Origin: Gp13-AA77 sp035949375
GTDB taxonomy: Bacteria > Acidobacteriota > Terriglobia > UBA7540
Assembly: GCA_035949375.1 (NCBI GenBank)
Contig: DASZIG010000036.1
Location: 1 to 64,000 of the forward strand
DNA length: 64,000 nt
Direction: 5' to 3'
The notes below the pieces were generated by a model that saw only the letters and a list, made by a program, of their open reading frames with translations, had not been told where the DNA came from and ran no database searches. The translations under genes were made by a program, and so were the position numbers. This document shows, one piece after another, positions 42,874-50,751 of this stretch (within the stretch, counting starts at the first letter, position 1; each line of letters starts with the position of its first letter).

Positions 42874-42904
42874 TCATTGACTCAATGACTCATTGACTCA
42901 ATGA
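42874..42904. promoter_or_regulatory. two tandem perfect palindromes at the meaB start
   Basis: TCATTGACTCAATGA occurs at 42874-42888 and again at 42890-42904. Each is a perfect 7-bp inverted repeat with one central base (TCATTGA-C-TCAATGA); the spacing of 16 bases would place two sites about 1.5 helical turns apart. The second copy contains the meaB ATG at 42901. No Shine-Dalgarno sequence precedes the ATG. Confidence 0.6.
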
Positions 42905-43872
42905 ATCAATCTGACGATATCCAGGCATGGGCCCGGCGTGTCGTTGCCGGCGACCGCCGCGCCATCGGACGTGCGATCTCCGCCATCGAGAGCGGTGAGC
43001 CCGAGGCGGGTGCGCTGTTCAAGCTGCTGTTCGCGGAGGCGCGTCAGGCAGACGTGGTGGGTATCACGGGAGCGCCGGGCGCCGGCAAGAGTACGCTGGT
43101 GGAGAAGCTGGCGGCCGATTATCGGCGCGACGGACGCCGGATCGGCATCGTGGCCGTCGACCCCACCAGCCCGTTTTCCGGCGGCGCCATCCTCGGCGAT
43201 CGCATCCGCATGCAGAGCCTGTGCACTGACCCGGACGTCTACATCCGCAGCATGGCCACGCGCGGCGAGCTCGGCGGCCTGGCGCCCGCGGCGCACGATG
43301 TGGTGACCGTGCTCGAAGCGGCCGGCTGCGCGACCGTACTGATCGAGACCGTGGGCGTGGGCCAGGATGAGGTGGAAGTGGCTCATCTGGCCGACGCTAC
43401 CGTACTCGTGCTCGCGCCCGGCATGGGTGACGATGTGCAGACGTTCAAGGCCGGTGTGATGGAGATCGCCGACGTGTTCGCCATCAACAAGGCCGATCGT
43501 CCGGGCGCCGGGCGGGTGGAGCAGGAGCTGCGCGCGATGCTCTCCATTTCGCCCCGCGCCGACGGCTGGCGTACGCCCATCGTCCAGACCGTGGCCACCA
43601 CGGGCGACGGCGTCGCCGAGCTGCGCAAGGCCCTCGACGAATTCCGAGCCTTCGGTGAGAGCACCGATCTCAGCCTGAATCGGCGGCGCGGCAAATGGCG
43701 GGCGCGACTGCTGGCCTTGCTGCGCCAGCGTCTCTTTGAGCGCGTGTGCCGGGAGCAACTGGGCAACGGAAAGGTGGACCGCTGGGTCGAGGACGTCATC
43801 GAACGCCGTTCCGACCCGCATGCCGCCGTGGATGCGATTGTCCGCGCTTCCACGGCCGGCGCGTCCGAATGA
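42901..43872 (+). CDS. meaB: methylmalonyl-CoA mutase-associated GTPase MeaB
   Basis: A 323-residue G3E/SIMIBI GTPase (ArgK/MeaB) that guards and reloads adenosylcobalamin-dependent methylmalonyl-CoA mutase. P-loop GITGAPGAGKSTLVEKLAAD, IGIVAVDPTSPFSGGAILGD, TVGVGQDEVEVAHLADATVL and AINKADRPGAG (base specificity) are clear; the C-terminal dimerisation arm contains RWVEDVIERRSDPHAA. The mutase itself is not in the window. The ATG sits inside a palindrome pair. Coupled to the epimerase gene by an ATGA overlap. Confidence 0.95.
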   Translation: MNQSDDIQAWARRVVAGDRRAIGRAISAIESGEPEAGALFKLLFAEARQADVVGITGAPGAGKSTLVEKLAADYRRDGRRIGIVAVDPTSPFSGGAILGDRIRMQSLCTDPDVYIRSMATRGELGGLAPAAHDVVTVLEAAGCATVLIETVGVGQDEVEVAHLADATVLVLAPGMGDDVQTFKAGVMEIADVFAINKADRPGAGRVEQELRAMLSISPRADGWRTPIVQTVATTGDGVAELRKALDEFRAFGESTDLSLNRRRGKWRARLLALLRQRLFERVCREQLGNGKVDRWVEDVIERRSDPHAAVDAIVRASTAGASE

Positions 43873-44276
43873 GCATGCCGGCCAAAATCCATCACGTGGG
43901 CATCGCGGTTAAGTCGCTTGACGAGGCCGTAGCTGTATTCCGCAAGCTCACGGGCGCGGAGCCTGCTTCGGTTGAGGAAGTGGCCGATCAGAAGGTCCGC
44001 GTCGCGATGTTCCAGCTCGGCGAAAGCCGCATCGAGCTGCTCGAGGCCACCGCGCCGGACTCGCCCATCGCCCGTTTCCTCGAAAAAGGCGGACGCGGCG
44101 TGCACCACTTGACCTTGACCGTCCGCGATCTCGACCAGACGCTGGCTTCGCTCGAACGCGACGGGTATAAGCTGATCGACCGGCAGGCGCGCGTGGGCGC
44201 AGGCGGCGAACGGATCGCCTTCGTGCATCCTTCGAGCACAGCCGGAGTCTTGATTGAGCTGATCGAGGAATCGTAG
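43869..44276 (+). CDS. mce: methylmalonyl-CoA epimerase
   Basis: A 135-residue VOC-fold epimerase converting (S)- and (R)-methylmalonyl-CoA. IHHVGIAVKSLDEAVAVFRK and GRGVHHLTLTVRDLDQTLAS provide the metal-binding His residues, RIELLEATAPDSPIARFLEK the substrate loop, and GVLIELIEE the final Glu ligand. The start ATG 43869 overlaps the meaB stop. Gene pair meaB-mce supports a complete propionyl-CoA route elsewhere in the genome. Confidence 0.94.
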   Translation: MSMPAKIHHVGIAVKSLDEAVAVFRKLTGAEPASVEEVADQKVRVAMFQLGESRIELLEATAPDSPIARFLEKGGRGVHHLTLTVRDLDQTLASLERDGYKLIDRQARVGAGGERIAFVHPSSTAGVLIELIEES

Positions 44277-44348
44277 GGACAGGCTTGGTGTGTACGGTGC
44301 CTGCCCGAAGCACGTCATTTCAACGTTGGACGGCGGAATCGCAATCTT

Positions 44349-45179
44349 ATGAAACTTGGCGACTTTGAAATCCACCCGCTTTCGGACGGCGCCTTCGGGC
44401 TGGACGGCGGGCAGATGTTTGGCGTGGTCCCAAAGGTCCTTTGGGAAAAGAAAATCCCGGCCGACAGCCACAATCGCATCAAGCTTGGCCTCAACTGCAT
44501 CCTGGTGCGCACCGGACGAGAGACCGTGGTGATCGAAACGGGCATCGGCGATAAGTTCGACGCCAGATTTGCGGACATCTACGCGGTCGATCACTCCACG
44601 AACCTGCCTGGCGAGCTCGCGACGCACGGCCTCGCGCCGTCCGACATCGATATTGTGATCAACAGCCACCTCCATTTCGACCACTGCGGCTGGAACACGC
44701 GGCGCGACGGGAATCGTACGGTTCCGACGTTCCCGCGGGCGCGCTATTACGCGCAACGCGGCGAGTGGGAGCACGCTCTCGAGCCGAGCGAGCGCGATCG
44801 CGCCAGCTACATCCAGGAATTCTTCCAGGCCGCCGAACCTCAAACGGTGTTGCTCGACGGCGATCAGGAGATCGTGCCCGGCATCCGCGTCCAGGTGACG
44901 CCCGGACACACGCGCGATCTGCAGGTGGTGTGGATCGAGTCCGGCGGCGAGCGCGCCTGCTTTGTTTCCGATCTGGCGCCGACCACCGCGCACCTGGCCT
45001 ACCCCTGGATCATGTCTTTTGACCTGTATCCGCTCGAGACGCTGGCCAGCAAAAGGCGGTTGCTGCCGGAGTTGGTCAGGAGCCAGGCCATGGTGATTTT
45101 TGGGCACGACGCCGCCATGCCGTGGGCGCGCCTCGCCGAACGCGATGGGAGGCTGGTGGCAAACCGGGTTGAGGGGTGA
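44349..45179 (+). CDS. metallo-beta-lactamase-fold hydrolase
   Basis: A 276-residue MBL-fold protein. The dinuclear metal motif HLHFDH is at 107-112 (INSHLHFDHCGWNTRRDGNR); later ligands include QVTPGHTRDLQVV and SDLAPTTAHL and IFGHDAAMPW. It resembles the AHL-lactonase/organophosphate-hydrolase-like subgroup, but the natural substrate cannot be named. ATG 44349 follows an 72-base gap after mce and may belong to the same transcription unit. Confidence 0.88.
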   Translation: MKLGDFEIHPLSDGAFGLDGGQMFGVVPKVLWEKKIPADSHNRIKLGLNCILVRTGRETVVIETGIGDKFDARFADIYAVDHSTNLPGELATHGLAPSDIDIVINSHLHFDHCGWNTRRDGNRTVPTFPRARYYAQRGEWEHALEPSERDRASYIQEFFQAAEPQTVLLDGDQEIVPGIRVQVTPGHTRDLQVVWIESGGERACFVSDLAPTTAHLAYPWIMSFDLYPLETLASKRRLLPELVRSQAMVIFGHDAAMPWARLAERDGRLVANRVEG

Positions 45180-45218
45180 CGGGGATGCCCCGGGATGGCC
45201 GTTTCAAGAAAGATGCCA

Positions 45219-45257
45219 AAATCGAGGAACGAACCCACTATCTGCTTTAGAATCAGC
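45219..45257 (-). repeat. inverted solitary copy of the 12612 repeat core
   Basis: Read on the minus strand it is GCTGATTCTAAAGCAGATAG followed by TGGGTTCGTTCCTCGATTTT, matching the repeat starts at 12612, 12736 and 12859 (GATTCTAAA..GA.ATAGTGGGTTCGTTCC). Only the first 40 or so bases are conserved. It lies between the MBL gene and mtnP. Confidence 0.75.
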
Positions 45258-45306
45258 GAGGGCCTTGTGGTCCGGCGGTAGCGCTGGCCGAGGCCTTGAG
45301 GTAGGG

Positions 45307-46200
45307 ATGCCAAAAAAAGACCCAAAGCCGGTGAAAAGCCAGGCCGAGATCGGGATCATCGGGGGGAGCGGGCTCTACAGCATGCCGGGCCTGACCAAGG
45401 CCAGGGAGGTCCGCGTCTCGACGCCTTTCGGCAAGCCCTCGGACGCCTACGTGCTCGGCGAGCTCGAAGGGCGCCGGGTGGCGTTCCTGGCGCGGCACGG
45501 TCGCGGACACGTGCTTCTGCCGGGCGAGGTTCCCTACCGGGCCAACATTTACGGCCTGAAGAAGCTGGGTGTTGAGCGCATCATTTCGGTAAGCGCCGTG
45601 GGATCGCTGCGGGAGGAATTCAAGCCGCTCGACATGGCTGTTCCTTCGCAATTCTTCGACCGCACGCGCGGCCGCATCGCGACTTTCTTCGGCCATGGAA
45701 TCGTAGCCCACGTCGGCTTTGCGGACCCCGTGTGCGCCGGCGTCCAGGACGCGCTGGCAGCCGCCTGCGAGACTAGCAGTGTAGTCTGTCATCGCGGCGG
45801 CACCTACGTCTGCATGGAGGGCCCGGCGTTTTCCACCCGGGCGGAGTCCAACACTTACCGCGGCTGGGGCATGGACCTGATCGGCATGACCAACCTCACC
45901 GAAGCCAAGCTGGCCCGCGAGGCGGAGATATGCTACGCCACGCTCGCCATGGTGACGGACTACGATTGCTGGCATTCAGAGCATGCCGCCGTCACCGTGG
46001 ACCAGGTGATCGACTATCTGAATCGCAACGTCGAAAATGCCCGGAAGATCATTCGCGCCGCGGTGCGCAATCTGCCGCGCGAGCGCGCGTGCAAGTGCGG
46101 ATCGGCGCTCGCCCACGCCATTCTGACGGACCGGCGCAAGATTCCGGCGGCGGCGCGCAAGAAGCTGCACATCATCATCGGCAAGTACTTGAATGAGTGA
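45307..46200 (+). CDS. mtnP: S-methyl-5'-thioadenosine phosphorylase
   Basis: A 297-residue PNP/MTAP-family enzyme that phosphorolyses methylthioadenosine to adenine and methylthioribose-1-phosphate. IGIIGGSGLYSMPGL is the phosphate-binding start; ARHGRGHVLLPGEVPYRANI, GSLREEFKPLDMAVPSQFFD, CMEGPAFSTRAES and MVTDYDCWHSEHAAVT match MTAP, and MTNLTEAKLAREAEI supports 6-amino purine use. ATG 45307 is chosen; the frame is open upstream through the repeat element. First gene of a run with a PfkB kinase and a GT-C protein. Confidence 0.93.
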   Translation: MPKKDPKPVKSQAEIGIIGGSGLYSMPGLTKAREVRVSTPFGKPSDAYVLGELEGRRVAFLARHGRGHVLLPGEVPYRANIYGLKKLGVERIISVSAVGSLREEFKPLDMAVPSQFFDRTRGRIATFFGHGIVAHVGFADPVCAGVQDALAAACETSSVVCHRGGTYVCMEGPAFSTRAESNTYRGWGMDLIGMTNLTEAKLAREAEICYATLAMVTDYDCWHSEHAAVTVDQVIDYLNRNVENARKIIRAAVRNLPRERACKCGSALAHAILTDRRKIPAAARKKLHIIIGKYLNE

Positions 46201-46266
46201 CGACCTCGGCCCGGTCCTGAGATTCCGTACTCCTCGTTTGCCTACACCGATTGAGAAAGGATGCAC

Positions 46267-47175
46267 ATGCCAGTTCTTGTAGTGGGTTCGGTCGCGTTCG
46301 ACTCCTTGAAGACGCCCTTTGGCGAGGTTAAGGAGATTATCGGGGGCGCCGCCACCTATTTTGCCGTTACCGCGAGCTACTTCGCGCCCGTCAATGTCGT
46401 GGCCGTGGTCGGCGACGACTTCGGCCCTGAGCAACTGAAGGTCTTCGAGGGCCGCAACATCGACACCACCGGTATCGAACGCGCCCCGGGCCGCACTTTC
46501 CGCTGGAGCGGGGAGTACACCGGCGACATGAGCGAGGCCAAGACGCTCGACACCCAGCTCAACGTCTTCGAGAGTTTTCAGCCGAAGCTCCCGGCCCCTT
46601 ACCTCGAGAGCGACTTCGTTTTCCTGGCCAACATCCAGCCGACGCTGCAACTCGCCGTGCGCGAGCAGTTGCCGCACGCGCGCCTGGTTGGCCTCGACAC
46701 CATGAACTTCTGGATCCATGGCACGCCCGATGATCTGCGCCGGGCGCTCGGCCACGTTGATGTGCTGATCATCAACGACAAGGAGGCTCGCGTGCTTGCC
46801 GGCGTCGATAATCTGCGCCGGGCTGCGGCCGCCATCCGCCGGCTCGGGCCGCGCATCGTGGTGGTGAAACGCGGCGAATACGGGGCCTGCCTTTTTCAGG
46901 GCGACGCGATTTTCTTCGCGCCCGGCTATCCGCTCGAAGAGGTCCATGACCCGACCGGCGCTGGTGACACGTTCGCCGGCGGCTTCATGGGGTACCTCGC
47001 GAGCGCCGGCGAAGTGAGCGATGCGAATTTGCGGCGCGCCCTGGTCTACGGGTCCGTGATGGCCAGCTTTTCCGTGGAAGAGTTTGGACTGTCGCGGCTG
47101 CTGCGGCTGAGCCGGGCCGAAATCGAGGCGCGCTTCAACGAGTTCAAGAGCATGACGCACTTTGAGGTCTGCTGA
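46267..47175 (+). CDS. PfkB-family sugar/nucleoside kinase
   Basis: A 302-residue ribokinase-like protein. The N-terminal MPVLVVGSVAFDSL and GGAATYFAVTASYF form the substrate side; the C-terminal signature HDPTGAGDTFAGGFMGYLAS carries the catalytic Asp. The adjacent mtnP gene suggests a nucleoside or pentose substrate (adenosine-type or methylthioribose-linked), but this is inference. ATG 46267 has a GAAAGG site six bases upstream, better placed than the ATG at 46261. Confidence 0.88.
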   Translation: MPVLVVGSVAFDSLKTPFGEVKEIIGGAATYFAVTASYFAPVNVVAVVGDDFGPEQLKVFEGRNIDTTGIERAPGRTFRWSGEYTGDMSEAKTLDTQLNVFESFQPKLPAPYLESDFVFLANIQPTLQLAVREQLPHARLVGLDTMNFWIHGTPDDLRRALGHVDVLIINDKEARVLAGVDNLRRAAAAIRRLGPRIVVVKRGEYGACLFQGDAIFFAPGYPLEEVHDPTGAGDTFAGGFMGYLASAGEVSDANLRRALVYGSVMASFSVEEFGLSRLLRLSRAEIEARFNEFKSMTHFEVC

Positions 47176-47176
47176 G

Positions 47177-48793
47177 GTGCCCGAAACCGCACCGCCTCGA
47201 GACGCTTCGCCGCCCGCCGATCCCATTCTGACGCCTCGGGCGGCGTTGCCTCCGGCGCTCGGGATTCTGCTCGTGGCGGCGTCGAGCCTTCGTTTCTTCT
47301 ACGCGCGCAGTCTGACCAATCTTTACGGCGACGCCATCGCGCACATGGAAGGCGCGCGCCGCCTGTCGGATTCCCTCACGCCGGGCTGGGAAGAGCTCGG
47401 CAGCTCGTGGCTTCCGCTTTATCACCTGATCGTGGCGCCGCTCGCGGCAAACGACCACTTGTGGCGCACAGGGCTCGGAGGCAGCCTGGTCTCGATTGCG
47501 GCGTTCGCGGTCGCGGCGTGGTTCGTGTTCCGCCTGGGGGCCGCCATGAACCGCAATCTGGCGGCGGGCTGGGTGGCCCTGGCAGGATTCCTGCTGTGCG
47601 CCGACATGCTCTACGTGGCCTCGACGCCGCTCACGGAGCCCTTGAACATCATGTGGGCGGTCCTGGTGGTTTGGGGGCTCTACCGTTTCCAGCAGAGCGG
47701 GAGCCTGCTGGTACTGGCGGCTGCGGGTGTGGCGGCTTTCTTCGCCACACTGACGCGGTATGACGGCTGGTACCTCGTGCCTTTTGCCGCGCTCTTCGTA
47801 CTCCTCGCGCGTCCACGCGGCCTGATGGAACGGTTGCGCGACGCCGTGATCTTCTCGGCCCCGGCAGGCGCCGGTCCACTGCTGTGGGTGCTGCATGACT
47901 GGCGCCGCTACGGCAATGCGCTGGAGTTTTACAACGGACCATACTCCGCCAAGGCCATCTATGCTCATCAGCTTCTCACCACGGGTTTCCACTATCCGAC
48001 CGAAGGGAGCATCATGCTCTCGGCGCGTTATTACCTTGAGGACCTGAAGCTCATGATGGGCGCGGTCTCGCTCGAGCTCGGGATGCTTGGCCTTGCGGCC
48101 TGGGCGATTGACGCGCGCGCGCGTCCGCGCCGGGCCGCTGCCCTGCTTTTCCTGGTACCGCTCGTCTTCTACGTTCAGTCGATGGCGAGCGCCGCCGTGC
48201 CGATCTACGTGCCCACGCTTCCGCCGCATACGTACTACAACCTGCGTTATGGGCTCGAGATGCTGCCGGCGGCGGCCCTATTTCCCAGCTTTCTGATCAG
48301 CTCCCGCCTGCCGCGCGTGAAGCAGTTGGTCGCGGCTGCGGCTGTGATCGCGATCCTGATCGTACAATTCGGCTGGAGCGTGCGCGGCGGCGCCGCGAGT
48401 ATCGGGAATGTCGAGGAGACCCTGCTCAATACACCCTGCCGCACGCGCGCCGATCAGGCCCTGATCGATCTGCTGAAGCAGAGGTACGCGGGCGGCGTCA
48501 TCCTCACGGCGAATGGAAAGCATCCGTGTGTGATGCCGACACTCGACATCCCTTATCGCCGGACGCTGACCGAGATCAATCGGCGCTATTGGGGTATGTT
48601 GCCGCTGGGGCCTGCAGGCTGGCCCGCGGGATCGCCTCCGGCAGAGATCGGCTGGATTATTCGGGGGGAAGACGACCCGGTGGATCAGCTCATGCAGCAG
48701 TACCCGGACGCGTTCAACGGCTTTACTCTGGTGGCCGACTACCGCTTTCCAAAGGAAGATCGTGTCCGGGTCTATCGTAAGGCCGCGAGTTGA
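47177..48793 (+). CDS. GT-C-type membrane glycosyltransferase-like protein
   Basis: About 538 residues with roughly ten hydrophobic segments (PPALGILLVAASSLRFFYAR, LVSIAAFAVAAWFVFRLGAA and others) and a first-loop acidic pair (YGDAIAHMEGARR), as in ArnT/PMT-like GT-C enzymes that use lipid-linked sugars. The C-terminal 120 residues (from about 420) look soluble and periplasmic. Donor and acceptor are unknown. GTG 47177 directly follows the PfkB stop; TTG 47162 is a less likely start. Same transcription unit as mtnP and the kinase. Confidence 0.72.
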   Translation: MPETAPPRDASPPADPILTPRAALPPALGILLVAASSLRFFYARSLTNLYGDAIAHMEGARRLSDSLTPGWEELGSSWLPLYHLIVAPLAANDHLWRTGLGGSLVSIAAFAVAAWFVFRLGAAMNRNLAAGWVALAGFLLCADMLYVASTPLTEPLNIMWAVLVVWGLYRFQQSGSLLVLAAAGVAAFFATLTRYDGWYLVPFAALFVLLARPRGLMERLRDAVIFSAPAGAGPLLWVLHDWRRYGNALEFYNGPYSAKAIYAHQLLTTGFHYPTEGSIMLSARYYLEDLKLMMGAVSLELGMLGLAAWAIDARARPRRAAALLFLVPLVFYVQSMASAAVPIYVPTLPPHTYYNLRYGLEMLPAAALFPSFLISSRLPRVKQLVAAAAVIAILIVQFGWSVRGGAASIGNVEETLLNTPCRTRADQALIDLLKQRYAGGVILTANGKHPCVMPTLDIPYRRTLTEINRRYWGMLPLGPAGWPAGSPPAEIGWIIRGEDDPVDQLMQQYPDAFNGFTLVADYRFPKEDRVRVYRKAAS

Positions 48794-48848
48794 CTTTCCC
48801 TGGCCGGTGTCAGGTTCCGATCAGGTTGGAAGCGGCCGAAAGCTTACG

Positions 48849-49751
48849 ATGAAAATCCCTTTCGCCAAGTATCAAGCTGCCGGCAATGACTTCATCATCG
48901 TTTCGGCACAGGATCTCGAATTCGGACGCCGGGACGGACGGGCGCGCACGCGGCGCCTCGCGTCATTAGCCCGCGCGATCCTGGCCTGTCACACCGGTGT
49001 CGGCGCCGACGGCCTGTTCGTGACCTCGTCACCGGCCGGCCGCACTCATGCGCTTGCGGTTCGGATTTTCAACGCGGACGGAGGCGAAGCAGAGATGTCA
49101 GGCAATGGCATCCGCTGCGCGGCCGCATGGCTGGTCGAACAGACCCGCCGCTCGACCGTTGAAATCGAAACACTCGCCGGCTTGAAGAGGGTTCAGCTTG
49201 TGGGCGTCCAACGCGGTGACCGCCTGTTTCGCGTCAACATGGGCAGTCCGATCCTGCAGCCGGCTAAGATCCCGTTCGCCGGTAAGGGCGCGAAAGCGCC
49301 CGTCAAATCCTATCCGCTGCCCGTTTCGCGCGGCACCGAAGCGGTGACCGTAACCTCGATGGGGAATCCGCACTGCGCGCTTTTCGTCGCGAGCCTCGAT
49401 AACCCCGACTTCGACTGGCGCGCGCTCGGCCTGGAAATCGAACGCCATCCGCTGTTTCCCAACCGCACCAACGTGGAGTTCGTGCGAGTGCTTTCGCGAA
49501 GCGAAATCGAAGTGCGCTTCTGGGAACGCGGTGTGGGCGAGACTGCATCTTCGGGTACCGGAAGCTCGGCCGCGGTCGTCGCCGCGGCGCTCAACGGCCT
49601 GACCGGGCGAAGGGTCACCGTGAAAACGCGAGGAGGCGAGCTTGAGGTGAACTGGACCAAGTCCGGGACAGTCCATCTGACCGGACCTGTGAGGATGGTC
49701 GCGAGCGGCCACTATGAGTACGACGAGGAGGGTAATGCGCCGCCGCGATAG
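48849..49751 (+). CDS. dapF: diaminopimelate epimerase homologue lacking both catalytic Cys
   Basis: A 300-residue DapF-fold protein: MKIPFAKYQAAGNDFIIV, GVGADGLFV, SMGNPHCALFV, HPLFPNRTNVEFV, ERGVGE and GTGSSAAVVAAALNG are unmistakable. DapF normally interconverts LL- and meso-diaminopimelate with two cysteines in CGNG and CGTG motifs. Here these read S84-GNG (MSGNGIRC) and S235-GTG (ASSGTGSS), so both acid/base cysteines are serine, read directly from codons TCA and TCG. Activity as a racemase is therefore uncertain; it could be a Ser variant, another isomerase or a lyase. Whether another dapF exists is unknown. Confidence 0.9.
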   Translation: MKIPFAKYQAAGNDFIIVSAQDLEFGRRDGRARTRRLASLARAILACHTGVGADGLFVTSSPAGRTHALAVRIFNADGGEAEMSGNGIRCAAAWLVEQTRRSTVEIETLAGLKRVQLVGVQRGDRLFRVNMGSPILQPAKIPFAGKGAKAPVKSYPLPVSRGTEAVTVTSMGNPHCALFVASLDNPDFDWRALGLEIERHPLFPNRTNVEFVRVLSRSEIEVRFWERGVGETASSGTGSSAAVVAAALNGLTGRRVTVKTRGGELEVNWTKSGTVHLTGPVRMVASGHYEYDEEGNAPPR

Positions 49752-49801
49752 ACACCGGGCGTGTTCGCGGCAAGGTCAAAGCGCAAATCAGGACGACCGG
49801 A

Positions 49802-50587
49802 TCAGTCGCGCGACTCGGGAACGCTGAGCGCGGAGATCCGCTGCAACTCGAGCACAGCGGCGTCCAGACCCTGGTCGCGAAGCAGGCCGAGCATGCGGGC
49901 GTTCAGTTCCTGCGCGGCGGAATCCTCGGCGCCCGCGGCGCTTCCTTGCTCAAGGGCGTGCGTCAGCCCTTCACCACCGCTCGTCCCAAAGGCATTCAAG
50001 AGCTTGCCGGTTGCGGTGATTTGGGAGTGCCGGGCCTTGTCAATCTCGTGGCCCACCTGGGCCGAATTCGTCCCGAGCCGCGAGCCATCCTCCAACTCGG
50101 CATAGGAGAGATCGGCCACAAGGCGGGTCATGGGCTCGGCCGTGGCGGCGCTCTGGGCAACGCTTGGTTGAGGATTGGAGCCACCCGCGCGCGTCGCGCG
50201 GACGCTTGCCACATTGGTCACCTGGAAATGCTCGGAGGCGCCCGCAGCCAACTGGCCCGTCAACCACCGGTCATCGCGGTTGACGACCGCGCTGCCCGCC
50301 TGCTCGCCGAACTCCGCCTGCCAGCGGATTTCGACCGCCACCAGTCCCTGGCCGGAGACGTTTTGAACGTCATAGTGAAACGCCGTCATACCGGCGGGAG
50401 AACGGTCAAAAGCAAAATGGACAATCCTCACCGGCGCATCGGCGGGAATATTGAATTGGACCGGGGTTGGCGTCTGCGCAGGGGCCTGGCCGGCGCGCGC
50501 CGTCCGAACCGCCAGGGTAGCGGCAAAAATGAAGACGAAGCAGCAATTCAGCGCGGAAAACATTTCGAAACGTCTATGATTAACCAT
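49802..50587 (-). CDS. secreted protein of unknown function
   Basis: A 261-residue protein with a signal peptide (MFSALNCCFVFIFAATLAVR, cleavage near ARAGQ). Residues 25-120 look like a beta-sandwich (VRIVHFAFDRSPAGMTAFHY, VAVEIRWQAEFGEQAG), as in proteins with a CARDB- or FxLYD-like domain; the C-terminal third is helical and Ala-rich. ATG 50587 follows AGGAAG. No family was recognised. It is divergent from the M61 peptidase. Confidence 0.65.
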   Translation of the reverse strand: MVNHRRFEMFSALNCCFVFIFAATLAVRTARAGQAPAQTPTPVQFNIPADAPVRIVHFAFDRSPAGMTAFHYDVQNVSGQGLVAVEIRWQAEFGEQAGSAVVNRDDRWLTGQLAAGASEHFQVTNVASVRATRAGGSNPQPSVAQSAATAEPMTRLVADLSYAELEDGSRLGTNSAQVGHEIDKARHSQITATGKLLNAFGTSGGEGLTHALEQGSAAGAEDSAAQELNARMLGLLRDQGLDAAVLELQRISALSVPESRD

Positions 50588-50706
50588 TGATTCCAACTTC
50601 CTTTCGGCTTCTCACCTTCTAACTTGAATAGCACGCCCGGACCAGTTTTGCAAACCGGGCTTGAGCCAGCCTGGCACCGCACGATGCCGGTGCGGGGCGG
50701 CCGGCA

Positions 50707-50715
50707 TGCTATAGT
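50707..50715 (+). promoter_or_regulatory. extended -10 promoter for the M61 peptidase
   Basis: TGCTATAGT is a TGn-extended -10 (TATAGT at 50710-50715). The AAGGAG ribosome site (50741) and GTG start (50752) follow at normal distances. No good -35 is seen. Confidence 0.45.
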
Positions 50716-50751
50716 ACGCCTCTTGTCTCGTCCGTTTTCTAAGGAGTACCG

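Noticed and set aside
43383..45107. Long minus-strand open frame of 574 codons
   Set aside because: It is the shadow of meaB, mce and the MBL gene, all with intact motifs on the plus strand; its product is His/Arg-rich with no family pattern.
50672..50687. Sigma-54 promoter (TGGCAC..TGC) upstream of the M61 gene
   Set aside because: The GC of the -12 element is shifted by one base and TTGC is absent; an extended sigma-70 -10 lies closer to the gene.
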